Source: Aminobacter sp039907765
Lineage (GTDB): Bacteria; Pseudomonadota; Alphaproteobacteria; Rhizobiales; Rhizobiaceae
Reading direction: 5' to 3'
NCBI RefSeq assembly: GCF_039907765.1
Contig: NZ_JARDJI010000002.1
Location: forward strand, 186,001-250,000
Length of the DNA: 64,000 bases
The translations under genes were made by a program, and so were the position numbers. This document shows positions 37,367 through 45,970 of the stretch, piece after piece (the stretch's first letter is position 1; every line of letters begins with the position of its first letter). The notes beneath the pieces are model-generated. The model did not search any database and was not told the origin of the DNA. It saw nothing but the letters and a program-made list of their open reading frames with translations.

Positions 37367-39355
37367 ATGTATCAGGCAATCGTCTTCCTTCCGCTGCTCG
37401 GCTTCCTGATCGCCGGCCTATTCGGCCGTGCGATCGGTGCGAAGGCATCCGAGTACGTCACTTCCGGGCTGCTGGTGGTTTCCGCCGTGCTGTCCTGGGT
37501 GGCCTTCATCACGGTCGGCCTCGGCGACGTCGAGGTGTTCACCGTGCCGGTGCTGCGCTTCCTCGATTCCGGCGCGCTGCAGGCCAACTGGGAATTGCGC
37601 ATCGACACGCTGACGGTGGTCATGCTGGTCGTGGTCAACACCGTGTCGGCCCTCGTGCACATCTACTCGATCGGCTACATGCACCACGACCCGCATCGGC
37701 CGCGCTTCTTTGCCTATCTGTCGCTGTTCACCTTCGCCATGCTGATGCTGGTGACGTCGGACAACCTCGTCCAGATGTTCTTCGGGTGGGAAGGCGTGGG
37801 CCTGGCGTCCTACCTGCTGATCGGCTTCTGGTACAAGAAGCCCTCGGCGAACGCCGCCGCCATCAAGGCCTTCGTCGTCAACCGCGTCGGCGACTTCGGC
37901 TTCCTGCTCGGCATCTTCGGCGTGTTCGTGCTGTTCGGCTCGGTCAATCTGGGCACCATCTTCGCCAACGCAGCCTCGTATCTGCCGGCCGAAGGTGTCG
38001 CGGAGAACGGCGAGGCGGTTCTGAACTTCCTCGGCTATGCGCTCGACAAGTCCAATGCGATCACGGTGGTCTGCCTGCTGCTGTTCATGGGCGCCATGGG
38101 CAAGTCGGCGCAGGTGCCGCTGCACACCTGGCTGCCGGACGCCATGGAAGGCCCGACGCCCGTTTCGGCCCTGATCCACGCGGCGACGATGGTCACCGCC
38201 GGCGTGTTCATGCTGGCGCGCCTGTCGCCGATTTTCGAACTGTCGGGCACGGCCTTGACGGTCGTGACCTTCATCGGCGCCTTCACCGCCTTTTTCGCGG
38301 CGACCGTCGGCCTCGTGCAGAACGACATCAAGCGCGTCATCGCCTATTCGACCTGCTCGCAGCTCGGCTACATGTTCGTGGCGCTGGGCATGGGCTTCTA
38401 TTCGGCCGCGATCTTCCACCTGTTCACGCATGCCTTCTTTAAGGCGCTGCTGTTCCTGGGGTCGGGCTCGGTGATCCACGCCGTCTCGGACGAACAGGAC
38501 ATGCGCAAGATGGGCGGGCTCAGGAAGCTGATCCCCAGCACCTACTGGATGATGGTCATCGGCACGCTGGCACTCACCGGCGTCGGCATCCCGGCGACGG
38601 TCATCGGCACGGCCGGCTTCTTCTCCAAGGACGCCATCATCGAAGGCGCCTTCGTCGGCCACAACGCCGTCGCCGGCTTCGCCTTCGCCGCGCTGGTCAT
38701 CGCCGCCTGCTTCACCAGCTTCTATTCCTGGCGCCTGATCTTCATGACCTTCCACGGCACGCCGCGCGCCACAGCCGACGTCATGCACCACGTGCACGAA
38801 TCGCCGCCGGTGATGCTGGTGCCACTGTTCATCCTGGCCGTGGGCGCGCTGTTTGCGGGCGTCATGTTCCACCAGCAGTTCATCGGCGAGGCCTATGGCG
38901 AGTTCTGGAAAGGCGCGCTGTTCACGCTCGAGACCAACGAGATCCTGCACGAGTTCCACACCGTGCCGATGTGGGTGAAGCTCGCGCCGTTCGTCGCCAT
39001 GATCATCGGCTTCGGCATGGCCTACCTGTTCTACATCCGCTCGCCGGAAATGCCGAAGGTTTTGGCTCAGCGTCATCGCGGGCTCTACGCCTTCCTGCTC
39101 AACAAGTGGTACTTCGACGAGCTCTACGACTTCCTCTTCGTGCGCCCGGCCAAGTGGCTCGGTCGCTTCCTGTGGAAGAAGGGTGACGGCTGGCTCATCG
39201 ACGGCTTCGGCGCCGACGGCATCTCGGCCCGCGTCGTCGACGTGACGAGCCGCGTCGTCAAGCTGCAGACGGGTTATCTCTATCACTACGCCTTCGCCAT
39301 GCTCATCGGTGTGGCCGCCCTCGTTACCTGGATGATGCTCGGGAGCTCCTTCTGA
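37367..39355 (+). CDS. nuoL: NADH-quinone oxidoreductase subunit L
   Basis: 662-residue antiporter-like proton pump at the distal end of the membrane arm. It has the conserved MFFGWEGVGLASYLLIGFWY, TWLPDAMEGPTPVSALIHAATMVTAGVFMLARLSP and a C-terminal lateral helix region ending in a final transmembrane segment. Its stop overlaps the nuoM start by one base. Confidence 0.97.
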   Translation: MYQAIVFLPLLGFLIAGLFGRAIGAKASEYVTSGLLVVSAVLSWVAFITVGLGDVEVFTVPVLRFLDSGALQANWELRIDTLTVVMLVVVNTVSALVHIYSIGYMHHDPHRPRFFAYLSLFTFAMLMLVTSDNLVQMFFGWEGVGLASYLLIGFWYKKPSANAAAIKAFVVNRVGDFGFLLGIFGVFVLFGSVNLGTIFANAASYLPAEGVAENGEAVLNFLGYALDKSNAITVVCLLLFMGAMGKSAQVPLHTWLPDAMEGPTPVSALIHAATMVTAGVFMLARLSPIFELSGTALTVVTFIGAFTAFFAATVGLVQNDIKRVIAYSTCSQLGYMFVALGMGFYSAAIFHLFTHAFFKALLFLGSGSVIHAVSDEQDMRKMGGLRKLIPSTYWMMVIGTLALTGVGIPATVIGTAGFFSKDAIIEGAFVGHNAVAGFAFAALVIAACFTSFYSWRLIFMTFHGTPRATADVMHHVHESPPVMLVPLFILAVGALFAGVMFHQQFIGEAYGEFWKGALFTLETNEILHEFHTVPMWVKLAPFVAMIIGFGMAYLFYIRSPEMPKVLAQRHRGLYAFLLNKWYFDELYDFLFVRPAKWLGRFLWKKGDGWLIDGFGADGISARVVDVTSRVVKLQTGYLYHYAFAMLIGVAALVTWMMLGSSF

Positions 39356-40860
39356 TGTCTGGCGTTCCCATTCTTTCGCTGGTCACCTTCCTGCCGCTCG
39401 TCGGCGCGCTCCTGATCCTGCTGATCCGGGACGACGGCGAAGCTGCGCGGCGCAACATCCGCAACGTCGCGCTCTGGACCACGGTGTTCACCTTCGCGGT
39501 ATCGCTGCTGATCTGGGTCTATTTCGACAATGCGGAGCCGGGCTTCCAGTTCGTCGAACAGGCCGCCTGGCTCGACTCCGGCATCTCGTACAAGATGGGC
39601 GTCGACGGCATTTCCATGCTGTTCGTCATCCTGACGACCTTCCTGATGCCGCTGTGCATCCTGGCGAGCTGGGAGTCGGTGGAAAAGCGCGTCAAGGAAT
39701 ACATGATCTCGTTCCTTGTCCTGGAGACCATGATGATCGGCGTGTTCTGTGCGCTCGACATCGTGCTCTTCTACGTCTTCTTCGAAGGCGTCCTCATCCC
39801 GATGTTCATCATCATCGGCGTGTGGGGCGGCAAGCGCCGCGTCTATGCGAGCTTCAAGTTCTTCCTGTTCACCCTGCTCGGCTCCGTGCTCATGCTGCTC
39901 GCCGTGATGGCGATGTTCTGGCAGGCCGGCACGACCGACATCCCGACCCTGCTGACATACGGCTTCCCGGCCAGCATGCAGACATGGCTGTGGCTCGCCT
40001 TCTTCGCCTCGTTCGCGGTGAAGATGCCGATGTGGCCGGTACACACCTGGTTGCCCGACGCGCACGTCGAGGCGCCGACGGCGGGTTCGGTCATCCTGGC
40101 AGGCATCCTCTTGAAGATGGGCGGATACGGCTTCCTGCGCTTCTCGCTGCCAATGTTTCCGCTGGCCTCCGAGTTCTTTGCCCCGCTGGTGTTCTCCCTG
40201 TCGGTCATCGCCATCATCTACACCTCGCTGGTGGCGCTGATGCAGGAGGACATCAAGAAGCTGATCGCCTATTCGTCGGTGGCGCACATGGGCTACGTGA
40301 CCATGGGTATCTTCGCCATGAACCAGGAAGGCGTGCAGGGCGCGATCTTCCAGATGCTCAGCCACGGCCTGGTGTCGGGCGCGCTGTTCCTCTGCGTCGG
40401 CGTGGTCTACGACCGTATGCATACCCGCGAGATCGCGGCCTATGGCGGCCTCGTCAACAACATGCCGAAATATGCCGTGGCCTTCCTGATCTTCACGATG
40501 GCCAATGTCGGCCTGCCCGGCACCAGCGGCTTTGTCGGCGAGTTCCTGACGCTGTTCGGCATCTTCCAGGTCAACACCTGGGTGGCGCTGTTCGCGGCGA
40601 CCGGCGTGATCCTGTCGGCGGCCTATGCGCTCTGGCTCTACCGCCGCGTCGTGTTCGGCGCGCTGACCAAGGAAAGCCTGAAGGGCCTGTTCGACCTGTC
40701 CGGCCGCGAGAAGGTGGTGCTCTACCCGCTCGTCATCCTGGTCATCTTTTACGGCGTCTACCCGGCGCCGGTCTTCGACGCCACGGCCGCTTCCGTGAAG
40801 GCGTTGATCAACAACGTAACCGTATCGATCGACGCCGCGCAGACCGCGGCGGCGAACTGA
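39355..40860 (+). CDS. nuoM: NADH-quinone oxidoreductase subunit M
   Basis: 501-residue antiporter-like subunit with about 14 helices. It has the glutamate helix LFYVFFEGVLIPMFIIIGVWGG and HTWLPDAHVEAPTAGSVILAGILLKMGGYG. Coupled to nuoL by a one-base overlap. Confidence 0.97.
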   Translation: MSGVPILSLVTFLPLVGALLILLIRDDGEAARRNIRNVALWTTVFTFAVSLLIWVYFDNAEPGFQFVEQAAWLDSGISYKMGVDGISMLFVILTTFLMPLCILASWESVEKRVKEYMISFLVLETMMIGVFCALDIVLFYVFFEGVLIPMFIIIGVWGGKRRVYASFKFFLFTLLGSVLMLLAVMAMFWQAGTTDIPTLLTYGFPASMQTWLWLAFFASFAVKMPMWPVHTWLPDAHVEAPTAGSVILAGILLKMGGYGFLRFSLPMFPLASEFFAPLVFSLSVIAIIYTSLVALMQEDIKKLIAYSSVAHMGYVTMGIFAMNQEGVQGAIFQMLSHGLVSGALFLCVGVVYDRMHTREIAAYGGLVNNMPKYAVAFLIFTMANVGLPGTSGFVGEFLTLFGIFQVNTWVALFAATGVILSAAYALWLYRRVVFGALTKESLKGLFDLSGREKVVLYPLVILVIFYGVYPAPVFDATAASVKALINNVTVSIDAAQTAAAN

Positions 40861-40877
40861 CAGGGGTTTTGCGAACA

Positions 40878-42314
40878 ATGACGCCCGAACTCCTTTCGAG
40901 CCTCTCGCTCTCGGCGCCCGAACTGATCATCGCCGCCGGCGCGCTCGCGCTGCTGATGGTCGGCGTGTTCTCGGGAGAGCGGGCCAACACGACCGTCACC
41001 GGCCTGGCCGTCGCGCTGCTGATCGCTGCGGGTGGCTGGATGCTGGTCTTCGGCGGCGACGGTGCGGCCTACGGCGGTGCCTTCGTCTCCGATCCGTTCG
41101 CCCGCTTCATGAAGATGCTGACGCTGGTAGGCTCGGTGGTCACGCTGGTGATGTCGGTGGGGTTCGCCAAGGCCGAGAAGTTCGACAAGTTCGAATATCC
41201 GGTGCTGGTCATGCTGTCGACGCTCGGCATGCTGCTGATGATTTCGGCCAACGACATGCTGGCGCTCTATCTCGGGCTCGAGCTGCAGTCGCTGGCGCTC
41301 TACGTCATCGCCGCGATCAACCGCGAGAACGTGCGCTCGACCGAGGCAGGCCTGAAGTATTTCGTGCTCGGCGCCCTGTCCTCGGGCATGCTGCTCTACG
41401 GCATCAGCCTGGTCTACGGCTACACCGGCCACACGTCCTTCGAAGCCGTTGCCACGGCGCTGACCGGCGGCGAGCGTCAGCTCGGCCTGGTCTTCGGTCT
41501 GGTGTTCGTGCTGGCAGGCCTGTGCTTCAAGATCTCGGCGGTTCCGTTCCACATGTGGACGCCGGACGTCTATGAAGGTGCGCCGACGCCGGTGACCGCC
41601 TTCTTTGCGGCCGCCCCGAAGATGGCTGCGATGGCGCTGATCGTGCGCGTCACCGTCGGCGCCTTCGAGCCGATCGCGCCCGACTGGCAGCAGATCGTGG
41701 TCTTCATCTCCATCGCTTCGATGGCGCTGGGCGCCTTCGCCGCGATCGGCCAGAAGAACATCAAGCGCCTGATGGCCTACTCGTCGATCGGTCACATGGG
41801 CTATGCGCTGGTCGGCCTTGCCGCCAACAGCCAGGCCGGCGTCCGCGGCGTCGTCATCTACATGCTGATCTACATGGTCATGACGCTCGGCACCTTCGCC
41901 TTCATCCTGGCGATGCGTCGCAAGGACGGCAATGTCGAGCAGATCAGCGATCTGGCCGGCCTGTCGAACACCAACCCGATGATGGCGACGATCCTCACCA
42001 TCCTGATGTTCTCGCTGGCCGGCATTCCGCCGCTCGCGGGCTTCTGGGGGAAGTGGTACGTCTTCCTTGCCGCCATCGACGCCCAGCTCTACGCGCTGGC
42101 CATCATCGGCATGCTGGCTTCGGTCGTGGGTGCGTTCTATTACCTGCGCATCATCAAGGTCATGTGGTTCGACGAACCGGTCGGCGGCTTCCAGCCGATG
42201 GCCGGCGAGCTCCGCCTCGTGCTCGGGCTCTCCGGTGCGTTCGTGCTGTTCTACGTGCTGATCGGCGGACCCGTCGGGCAGATGGCGGAAGCCGCTGCGA
42301 AGACGTTCTTCTGA
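40878..42314 (+). CDS. nuoN: NADH-quinone oxidoreductase subunit N
   Basis: 478-residue antiporter-like subunit. It has YLGLELQSLALYVIAAINRENVRSTEAGLKYFVLGALSSGMLLYG and FHMWTPDVYEGAPTPVTAFFAAAPKMAA. The ATG at 40878 gives the expected N-terminus. Last complex I subunit in the operon; birA begins four bases after it and is probably cotranscribed. Confidence 0.97.
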   Translation: MTPELLSSLSLSAPELIIAAGALALLMVGVFSGERANTTVTGLAVALLIAAGGWMLVFGGDGAAYGGAFVSDPFARFMKMLTLVGSVVTLVMSVGFAKAEKFDKFEYPVLVMLSTLGMLLMISANDMLALYLGLELQSLALYVIAAINRENVRSTEAGLKYFVLGALSSGMLLYGISLVYGYTGHTSFEAVATALTGGERQLGLVFGLVFVLAGLCFKISAVPFHMWTPDVYEGAPTPVTAFFAAAPKMAAMALIVRVTVGAFEPIAPDWQQIVVFISIASMALGAFAAIGQKNIKRLMAYSSIGHMGYALVGLAANSQAGVRGVVIYMLIYMVMTLGTFAFILAMRRKDGNVEQISDLAGLSNTNPMMATILTILMFSLAGIPPLAGFWGKWYVFLAAIDAQLYALAIIGMLASVVGAFYYLRIIKVMWFDEPVGGFQPMAGELRLVLGLSGAFVLFYVLIGGPVGQMAEAAAKTFF

Positions 42315-42318
42315 CGGC

Positions 42319-43146
42319 ATGGGGTTCCAACTCGCACCAACGGCCAGCGCTGCCGGCTTCCGCCTGGAAGCCCATGACTCGGTAGGGTCGACGAATGCGC
42401 TGGCACTGGAGCGGGCACTGGCCGGTGATCCGGGAAAACTCTGGGTCGTCTCCAGGAAGCAGGAAAGCGGGCGCGGCCGGCGCGGGCGCAACTGGGCGAC
42501 GCCGGAGGGCAATCTCGCCGCGACGCTGCTCACGATCCTGGACCGCGATCTGCAGTATGCCGCGACGCTCGGCTTCGTCGCCGGACTGGCGCTGGCCGAT
42601 GCGCTCGACGCGGTCGCTCCGAACGCACGCTTTGCCGTCGGTGTCGATGGCGGCAGCGGGCAGGGCGTCAAGCGTTTCGAGCTGAAATGGCCGAACGACG
42701 TGCTCGCCTCCGGCGCAAAGCTCGCAGGCATCCTGCTTGAATCGACGACGCTTCCGCATGGGCGGCTCGCCGTCGCGATCGGCATCGGCGTCAACGTCGT
42801 CGCCCATCCCACCGACGTTCCCTATCCGGCGACGTCGCTCGCCAGCCTCGGATCCGACGTCGACGCGGAGACGCTGTTCCTCGCGCTGTCCGACGGCTGG
42901 AGCGAGAACGAAAGGCTTTGGGCCGGGGGACGGGGGCTTGCGGCAATCCGGCGGAAGTGGCTGGAGCGCGCTGCCGGTCTCGGCAGCGAAGTGGCCGTGC
43001 GGCTCGAAGGAAATGTCGTGCGCGGTGTATTCGAAACCATTGACGAGGATTGCCGCTTCGTCATCCGTGACGCTAAAGGTGAGACGGTAAAGATCGCCGC
43101 TGGCGATGTACATTTCGGCGCGGTGGCCTCGGCCGGCGCGGCCTGA
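42319..43146 (+). CDS. birA: Biotin--[acetyl-CoA carboxylase] ligase
   Basis: 275-residue biotin protein ligase without an N-terminal DNA-binding domain, so it should not act as a repressor. It has SRKQESGRGRRGRNWATPEGNLAATLL for biotinyl-AMP binding, LKWPNDVLASGAKLAGILLE, and a C-terminal SH3-like cap. Its place between nuoN and RNase J is conserved in rhizobia. Confidence 0.94.
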   Translation: MGFQLAPTASAAGFRLEAHDSVGSTNALALERALAGDPGKLWVVSRKQESGRGRRGRNWATPEGNLAATLLTILDRDLQYAATLGFVAGLALADALDAVAPNARFAVGVDGGSGQGVKRFELKWPNDVLASGAKLAGILLESTTLPHGRLAVAIGIGVNVVAHPTDVPYPATSLASLGSDVDAETLFLALSDGWSENERLWAGGRGLAAIRRKWLERAAGLGSEVAVRLEGNVVRGVFETIDEDCRFVIRDAKGETVKIAAGDVHFGAVASAGAA

Positions 43147-43169
43147 CGGGCCTGAAAGGAAAATCTGGT

Positions 43170-44840
43170 ATGGCGAAAGCGGAAAACGCCGAACTCGTAT
43201 TCGTGCCGCTCGGCGGCGTGGGCGAGATCGGCATGAATTTCGCCCTCTACGGCTTCGGCCCGGCCGATGCGCGCGAGTGGATCGTCGTTGACGTCGGCGT
43301 GACCTTTCCCGATGCCGGCCTGCCGGGGGTCGACCTGGTGCTGCCGGATACCCGTTTCATCGAGGAGGAGTTGAAGAACCTCCGCGGCATCGTCATCACC
43401 CACGCGCATGAGGACCACTACGGCGCGCTGCACGACGTCTGGCCCAAGCTCAAGGCGCCGGTGTGGATGACGCCGTTCACGGCCGGCTTGCTGGAAGCCA
43501 AGCGGCAGTCGGAGCAGGGGGCGCCGAAGATCCCGGTGACGATCTTCCGTGCCGGTGAAAAGTTCACGATCGGGCCGTTCGAGATCGAGGCGATCCCCGT
43601 GACCCACTCGATCCCCGAGCCGATGTCGCTGGCGATCACCACGCCGGCAGGCACCGTGATCCACACGGGCGACTGGAAGATCGATCCGGCGCCGGAGATC
43701 GGCCCGCTGACGGACGAGGCGCGTTTCCGCGCCTATGGCGACAAGGGCGTGCTGGCGCTCGTCTGCGATTCGACCAACGCCATGCGCGAGGGCGATTCGC
43801 CCTCCGAACAGCAGGTCGGGCAGGGGCTGAGGGAAGTAATCGAACAGGCCAAGGGCCGTGTCGCCGTCACCACCTTCTCGTCCAATGTCGGGCGCATCCG
43901 CTCGATCGCGGAGGCCGCGCGCGACGCCGGGCGCCAGGTGCTGGTGATGGGCCGTTCGCTCAAGCGCGTCATCGACGTGTCGACCGAGCTCGGCTACATG
44001 GACGGTCTGCCGGATTTCGTTTCCGAAGAAGATTACGGCTACATCCCGCGCGAGAACCTGGTCGTCATCTGCACCGGCAGCCAGGGCGAGCCGCGGGCAG
44101 CACTTGCGAAGCTGGCGCGCGACGAGATGAAGACCGTGGCGCTGTCGCCGGGCGATACCGTTGTGTTCTCCTCACGTACCATTCCGGGCAACGAGAAGGC
44201 GATCCTCGAGATCAAGAACCTGCTCGTCGACCAGGGCATGAAGATCATCGAGGACGGCGACGCGCTGGTGCACGTCTCGGGCCATCCTCGCCGCAGCGAA
44301 CTCAAGCGCATGTACGAGTGGGTGCGACCTCGGATCGGCGTGCCCGTGCACGGCGAGGCGGCCCATCTGGTCGCCCAGGGATCGCTGATGTCGATGTCGG
44401 GTATTCCCGAGGTGGCGCAGATCCGCGACGGTGACATGCTGAGACTGTGGCCAGGTGCCGCGGAAATCATCGACCAGGTGCCGTTCGGCCGTGTCTACAA
44501 GGACGGCAAGCTCATCGGCACCGACGAAGCGATGGGCATTCGCGAACGTCGCAAGCTGTCTTTTGCCGGCCACGTTGCCGTCAACGTGGTGTTGGACGAC
44601 AAATACGAACTGTCCGGCGACCCGGATCTGGTGGCCATCGGTGTCGCCGAAACCAACGCCGGCGGCGACGCGCTCGAAGAATTGATGCTTGATGCGGCAA
44701 TAGGCGCCGTAGACTCCATACCCCGTGCTCGCCGAAAAGACCTCGATCTGGTTCAGGAAGCGGTTCGGCGCGCCGTGCGTGGTGCCGCCAACGAAGCCTG
44801 GGGCAAGAAGCCGCTGGTGACGGTGTTCGTCACGCGCTGA
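43170..44840 (+). CDS. rnj: Ribonuclease J
   Basis: 556-residue metallo-beta-lactamase/beta-CASP exo-endoribonuclease for mRNA decay and rRNA maturation. The zinc site is THAHEDHYGAL at residues 74-84, with HTGDWKIDPAP further on. The beta-CASP part includes SSNVGRIRSIAEAARDAGR and VHVSGHPRRSELKRMYEWVRP. The C-terminal domain is present. A 23-base gap follows birA. Confidence 0.95.
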   Translation: MAKAENAELVFVPLGGVGEIGMNFALYGFGPADAREWIVVDVGVTFPDAGLPGVDLVLPDTRFIEEELKNLRGIVITHAHEDHYGALHDVWPKLKAPVWMTPFTAGLLEAKRQSEQGAPKIPVTIFRAGEKFTIGPFEIEAIPVTHSIPEPMSLAITTPAGTVIHTGDWKIDPAPEIGPLTDEARFRAYGDKGVLALVCDSTNAMREGDSPSEQQVGQGLREVIEQAKGRVAVTTFSSNVGRIRSIAEAARDAGRQVLVMGRSLKRVIDVSTELGYMDGLPDFVSEEDYGYIPRENLVVICTGSQGEPRAALAKLARDEMKTVALSPGDTVVFSSRTIPGNEKAILEIKNLLVDQGMKIIEDGDALVHVSGHPRRSELKRMYEWVRPRIGVPVHGEAAHLVAQGSLMSMSGIPEVAQIRDGDMLRLWPGAAEIIDQVPFGRVYKDGKLIGTDEAMGIRERRKLSFAGHVAVNVVLDDKYELSGDPDLVAIGVAETNAGGDALEELMLDAAIGAVDSIPRARRKDLDLVQEAVRRAVRGAANEAWGKKPLVTVFVTR

Positions 44841-44857
44841 GGACAACAGGACTGAAG

Positions 44858-45262
44858 ATGCTCGGACGTCTCAATCACGTCGCAATCGCCGTGCCGGACC
44901 TGGCGGCGGCGAGCGCCGTCTACCGGGACACGCTCGGTGCACGGGTAACCGAGCCGCAGGCGCTGCCCGAGCACGGCGTGACCGTGGTGTTCATCGACGT
45001 GGGCAACACCAAGATCGAACTGCTCGAACCTCTCGGCGACGGCTCGCCGATCGCGGCCTTCCTCGAGAAGAACGCGGCAGGCGGCATGCACCATGTCTGT
45101 TACGAGGTCGACGACATCCTGGCCGCACGCGACCGGCTCAAGGCTTCCGGCGCGCGCGTGCTCGGCGACGGCAATCCAAAGATCGGCGCGCATGGCAAAC
45201 CGGTGCTCTTCCTGCACCCCAGGGACTTCCAGGGCACGCTCGTGGAGCTCGAACAGGCATGA
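44858..45262 (+). CDS. mce: Methylmalonyl-CoA epimerase
   Basis: 134-residue vicinal-oxygen-chelate protein that interconverts the methylmalonyl-CoA epimers, feeding the B12-dependent mutase. Metal ligands are seen in RLNHVAIAVPDL, IELLEPLGDGSPI and HHVCYEVDDI, and the C-terminus is HPRDFQGTLVELEQ. Four-base overlap with the next gene. Confidence 0.94.
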   Translation: MLGRLNHVAIAVPDLAAASAVYRDTLGARVTEPQALPEHGVTVVFIDVGNTKIELLEPLGDGSPIAAFLEKNAAGGMHHVCYEVDDILAARDRLKASGARVLGDGNPKIGAHGKPVLFLHPRDFQGTLVELEQA

Positions 45263-45528
45263 CCTGGGTTTCAATCATTGCGATGTACTTCGTCTTCTGG
45301 TGGCTGACCCTGTTCGCCATCCTGCCATTCGGCCTGAAGACGCAGGACGAGGACAACGACGTTACCCTCGGAACGGTGTCGAGCGCCCCGCGCGGCCCGC
45401 ATATGTTGAGGGCGATCTTGTGGACGTCGGTGGTGACGGCCGTCCTGATGGGCGGCTTCTTCGGCATCACACGCGGGCTTGGGTATTCGTTCGACGACTT
45501 CCCGAACTTCCTGCCGGAACTTAGATAA
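45259..45528 (+). CDS. DUF1467 membrane protein
   Basis: 89-residue protein of the alphaproteobacterial DUF1467 family: an N-terminal helix (SIIAMYFVFWWLTLFAILPFG), a polar loop and a second helix (AILWTSVVTAVLMGGFFGI). It is coupled to mce by an ATGA overlap. Function unknown. Confidence 0.9.
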   Translation: MTWVSIIAMYFVFWWLTLFAILPFGLKTQDEDNDVTLGTVSSAPRGPHMLRAILWTSVVTAVLMGGFFGITRGLGYSFDDFPNFLPELR

Positions 45529-45578
45529 CGGGACCTGGCAGCATTGTTTAGGAAGTCCGCCTAAGCTGATGTTCGGGC

Positions 45579-45607
45579 AAAAAAAATGCAAGGCGCGAGG
45601 CCTTGCA
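45579..45607 (-). terminator. Rho-independent terminator of the small RNA
   Basis: TGCAAGGC (45587-45594) and GCCTTGCA (45600-45607) form a perfect 8-bp stem with a five-base loop. On the minus strand eight T residues follow (45586-45579). On the plus strand it could also slow transcription leaving the DUF1467 gene. Confidence 0.88.
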
Positions 45608-45729
45608 ATTTAAACGCGTCCGATCTGCTTTCCGGTGTCCGGCGGCAGCGAGTTACCGCGCCTAGATCGCATCCTCCCAAGACTTTGACCGCGTAGGAGA
45701 GCGGATTTTTTCTCCGCCCTCTCGGTTAT
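45579..45729 (-). ncRNA. Small RNA, alpha-r45-like
   Basis: An independent minus-strand unit in the 442-base gap before proS. It has a promoter-like pair at 45765-45736, about 150 transcribed bases rich in hairpins (for example GAGAGGGCGGA ... TCCGCTCTC), and a perfect terminator. The length agrees with the 147-153 nt I recall for the rhizobial alpha-r45 family. Sinorhizobium Smr45C, from memory, lies at the same place beside proS. Its role is probably trans-acting antisense. No open frame of note is inside. Confidence 0.72.
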
Positions 45730-45735
45730 CGGGGC

Positions 45736-45765
45736 ACATTAGACCAAGCGGAAATGAATTGTCAC
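45736..45765 (-). promoter_or_regulatory. Putative promoter of the small RNA
   Basis: On the minus strand, GTGACA (45765-45760) and TAATGT (45741-45736) are separated by 18 bases. Transcription would begin near 45729, which gives a 151-base product up to the T-run. Confidence 0.5.
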
Positions 45766-45780
45766 GCGGTATTTTGCTTC

Positions 45781-45798
45781 CATAGGAGCAATCCTATG
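45781..45798. promoter_or_regulatory. Short dyad upstream of proS
   Basis: CATAGGA and TCCTATG are perfect inverted 7-mers with GCAA between. It lies between the small RNA promoter and proS and could be an operator or a leader hairpin. No regulator can be assigned. Confidence 0.35.
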
Positions 45799-45970
45799 CT
45801 GCATTGCACAATCCGCGGGCAGTCGTTGCCGGGCAAACGATCAGGGCATTCTGACGCGACGGGAAGCTGAGTGCGCGGGTTTCCATTCGGCCATGAAATG
45901 GCTATGAAGCGCGTTCAAGCAAGCCTCACCAATCTGCCGATTCCGGCACTTTCGCTTCATGGAACACTCG

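Noticed and set aside
37418..39286. Minus-strand frame of 622 codons opposite nuoL
   Set aside because: Antisense shadow; extremely rich in Asp, Glu, His and Arg as expected from the complement of a hydrophobic gene.
45579..45729. 6S RNA or SRP RNA as identity of the small RNA
   Set aside because: No long central bulge typical of 6S RNA and no GGAAGCAGCC-type SRP motif; size and locus fit the alpha-r45 family better.
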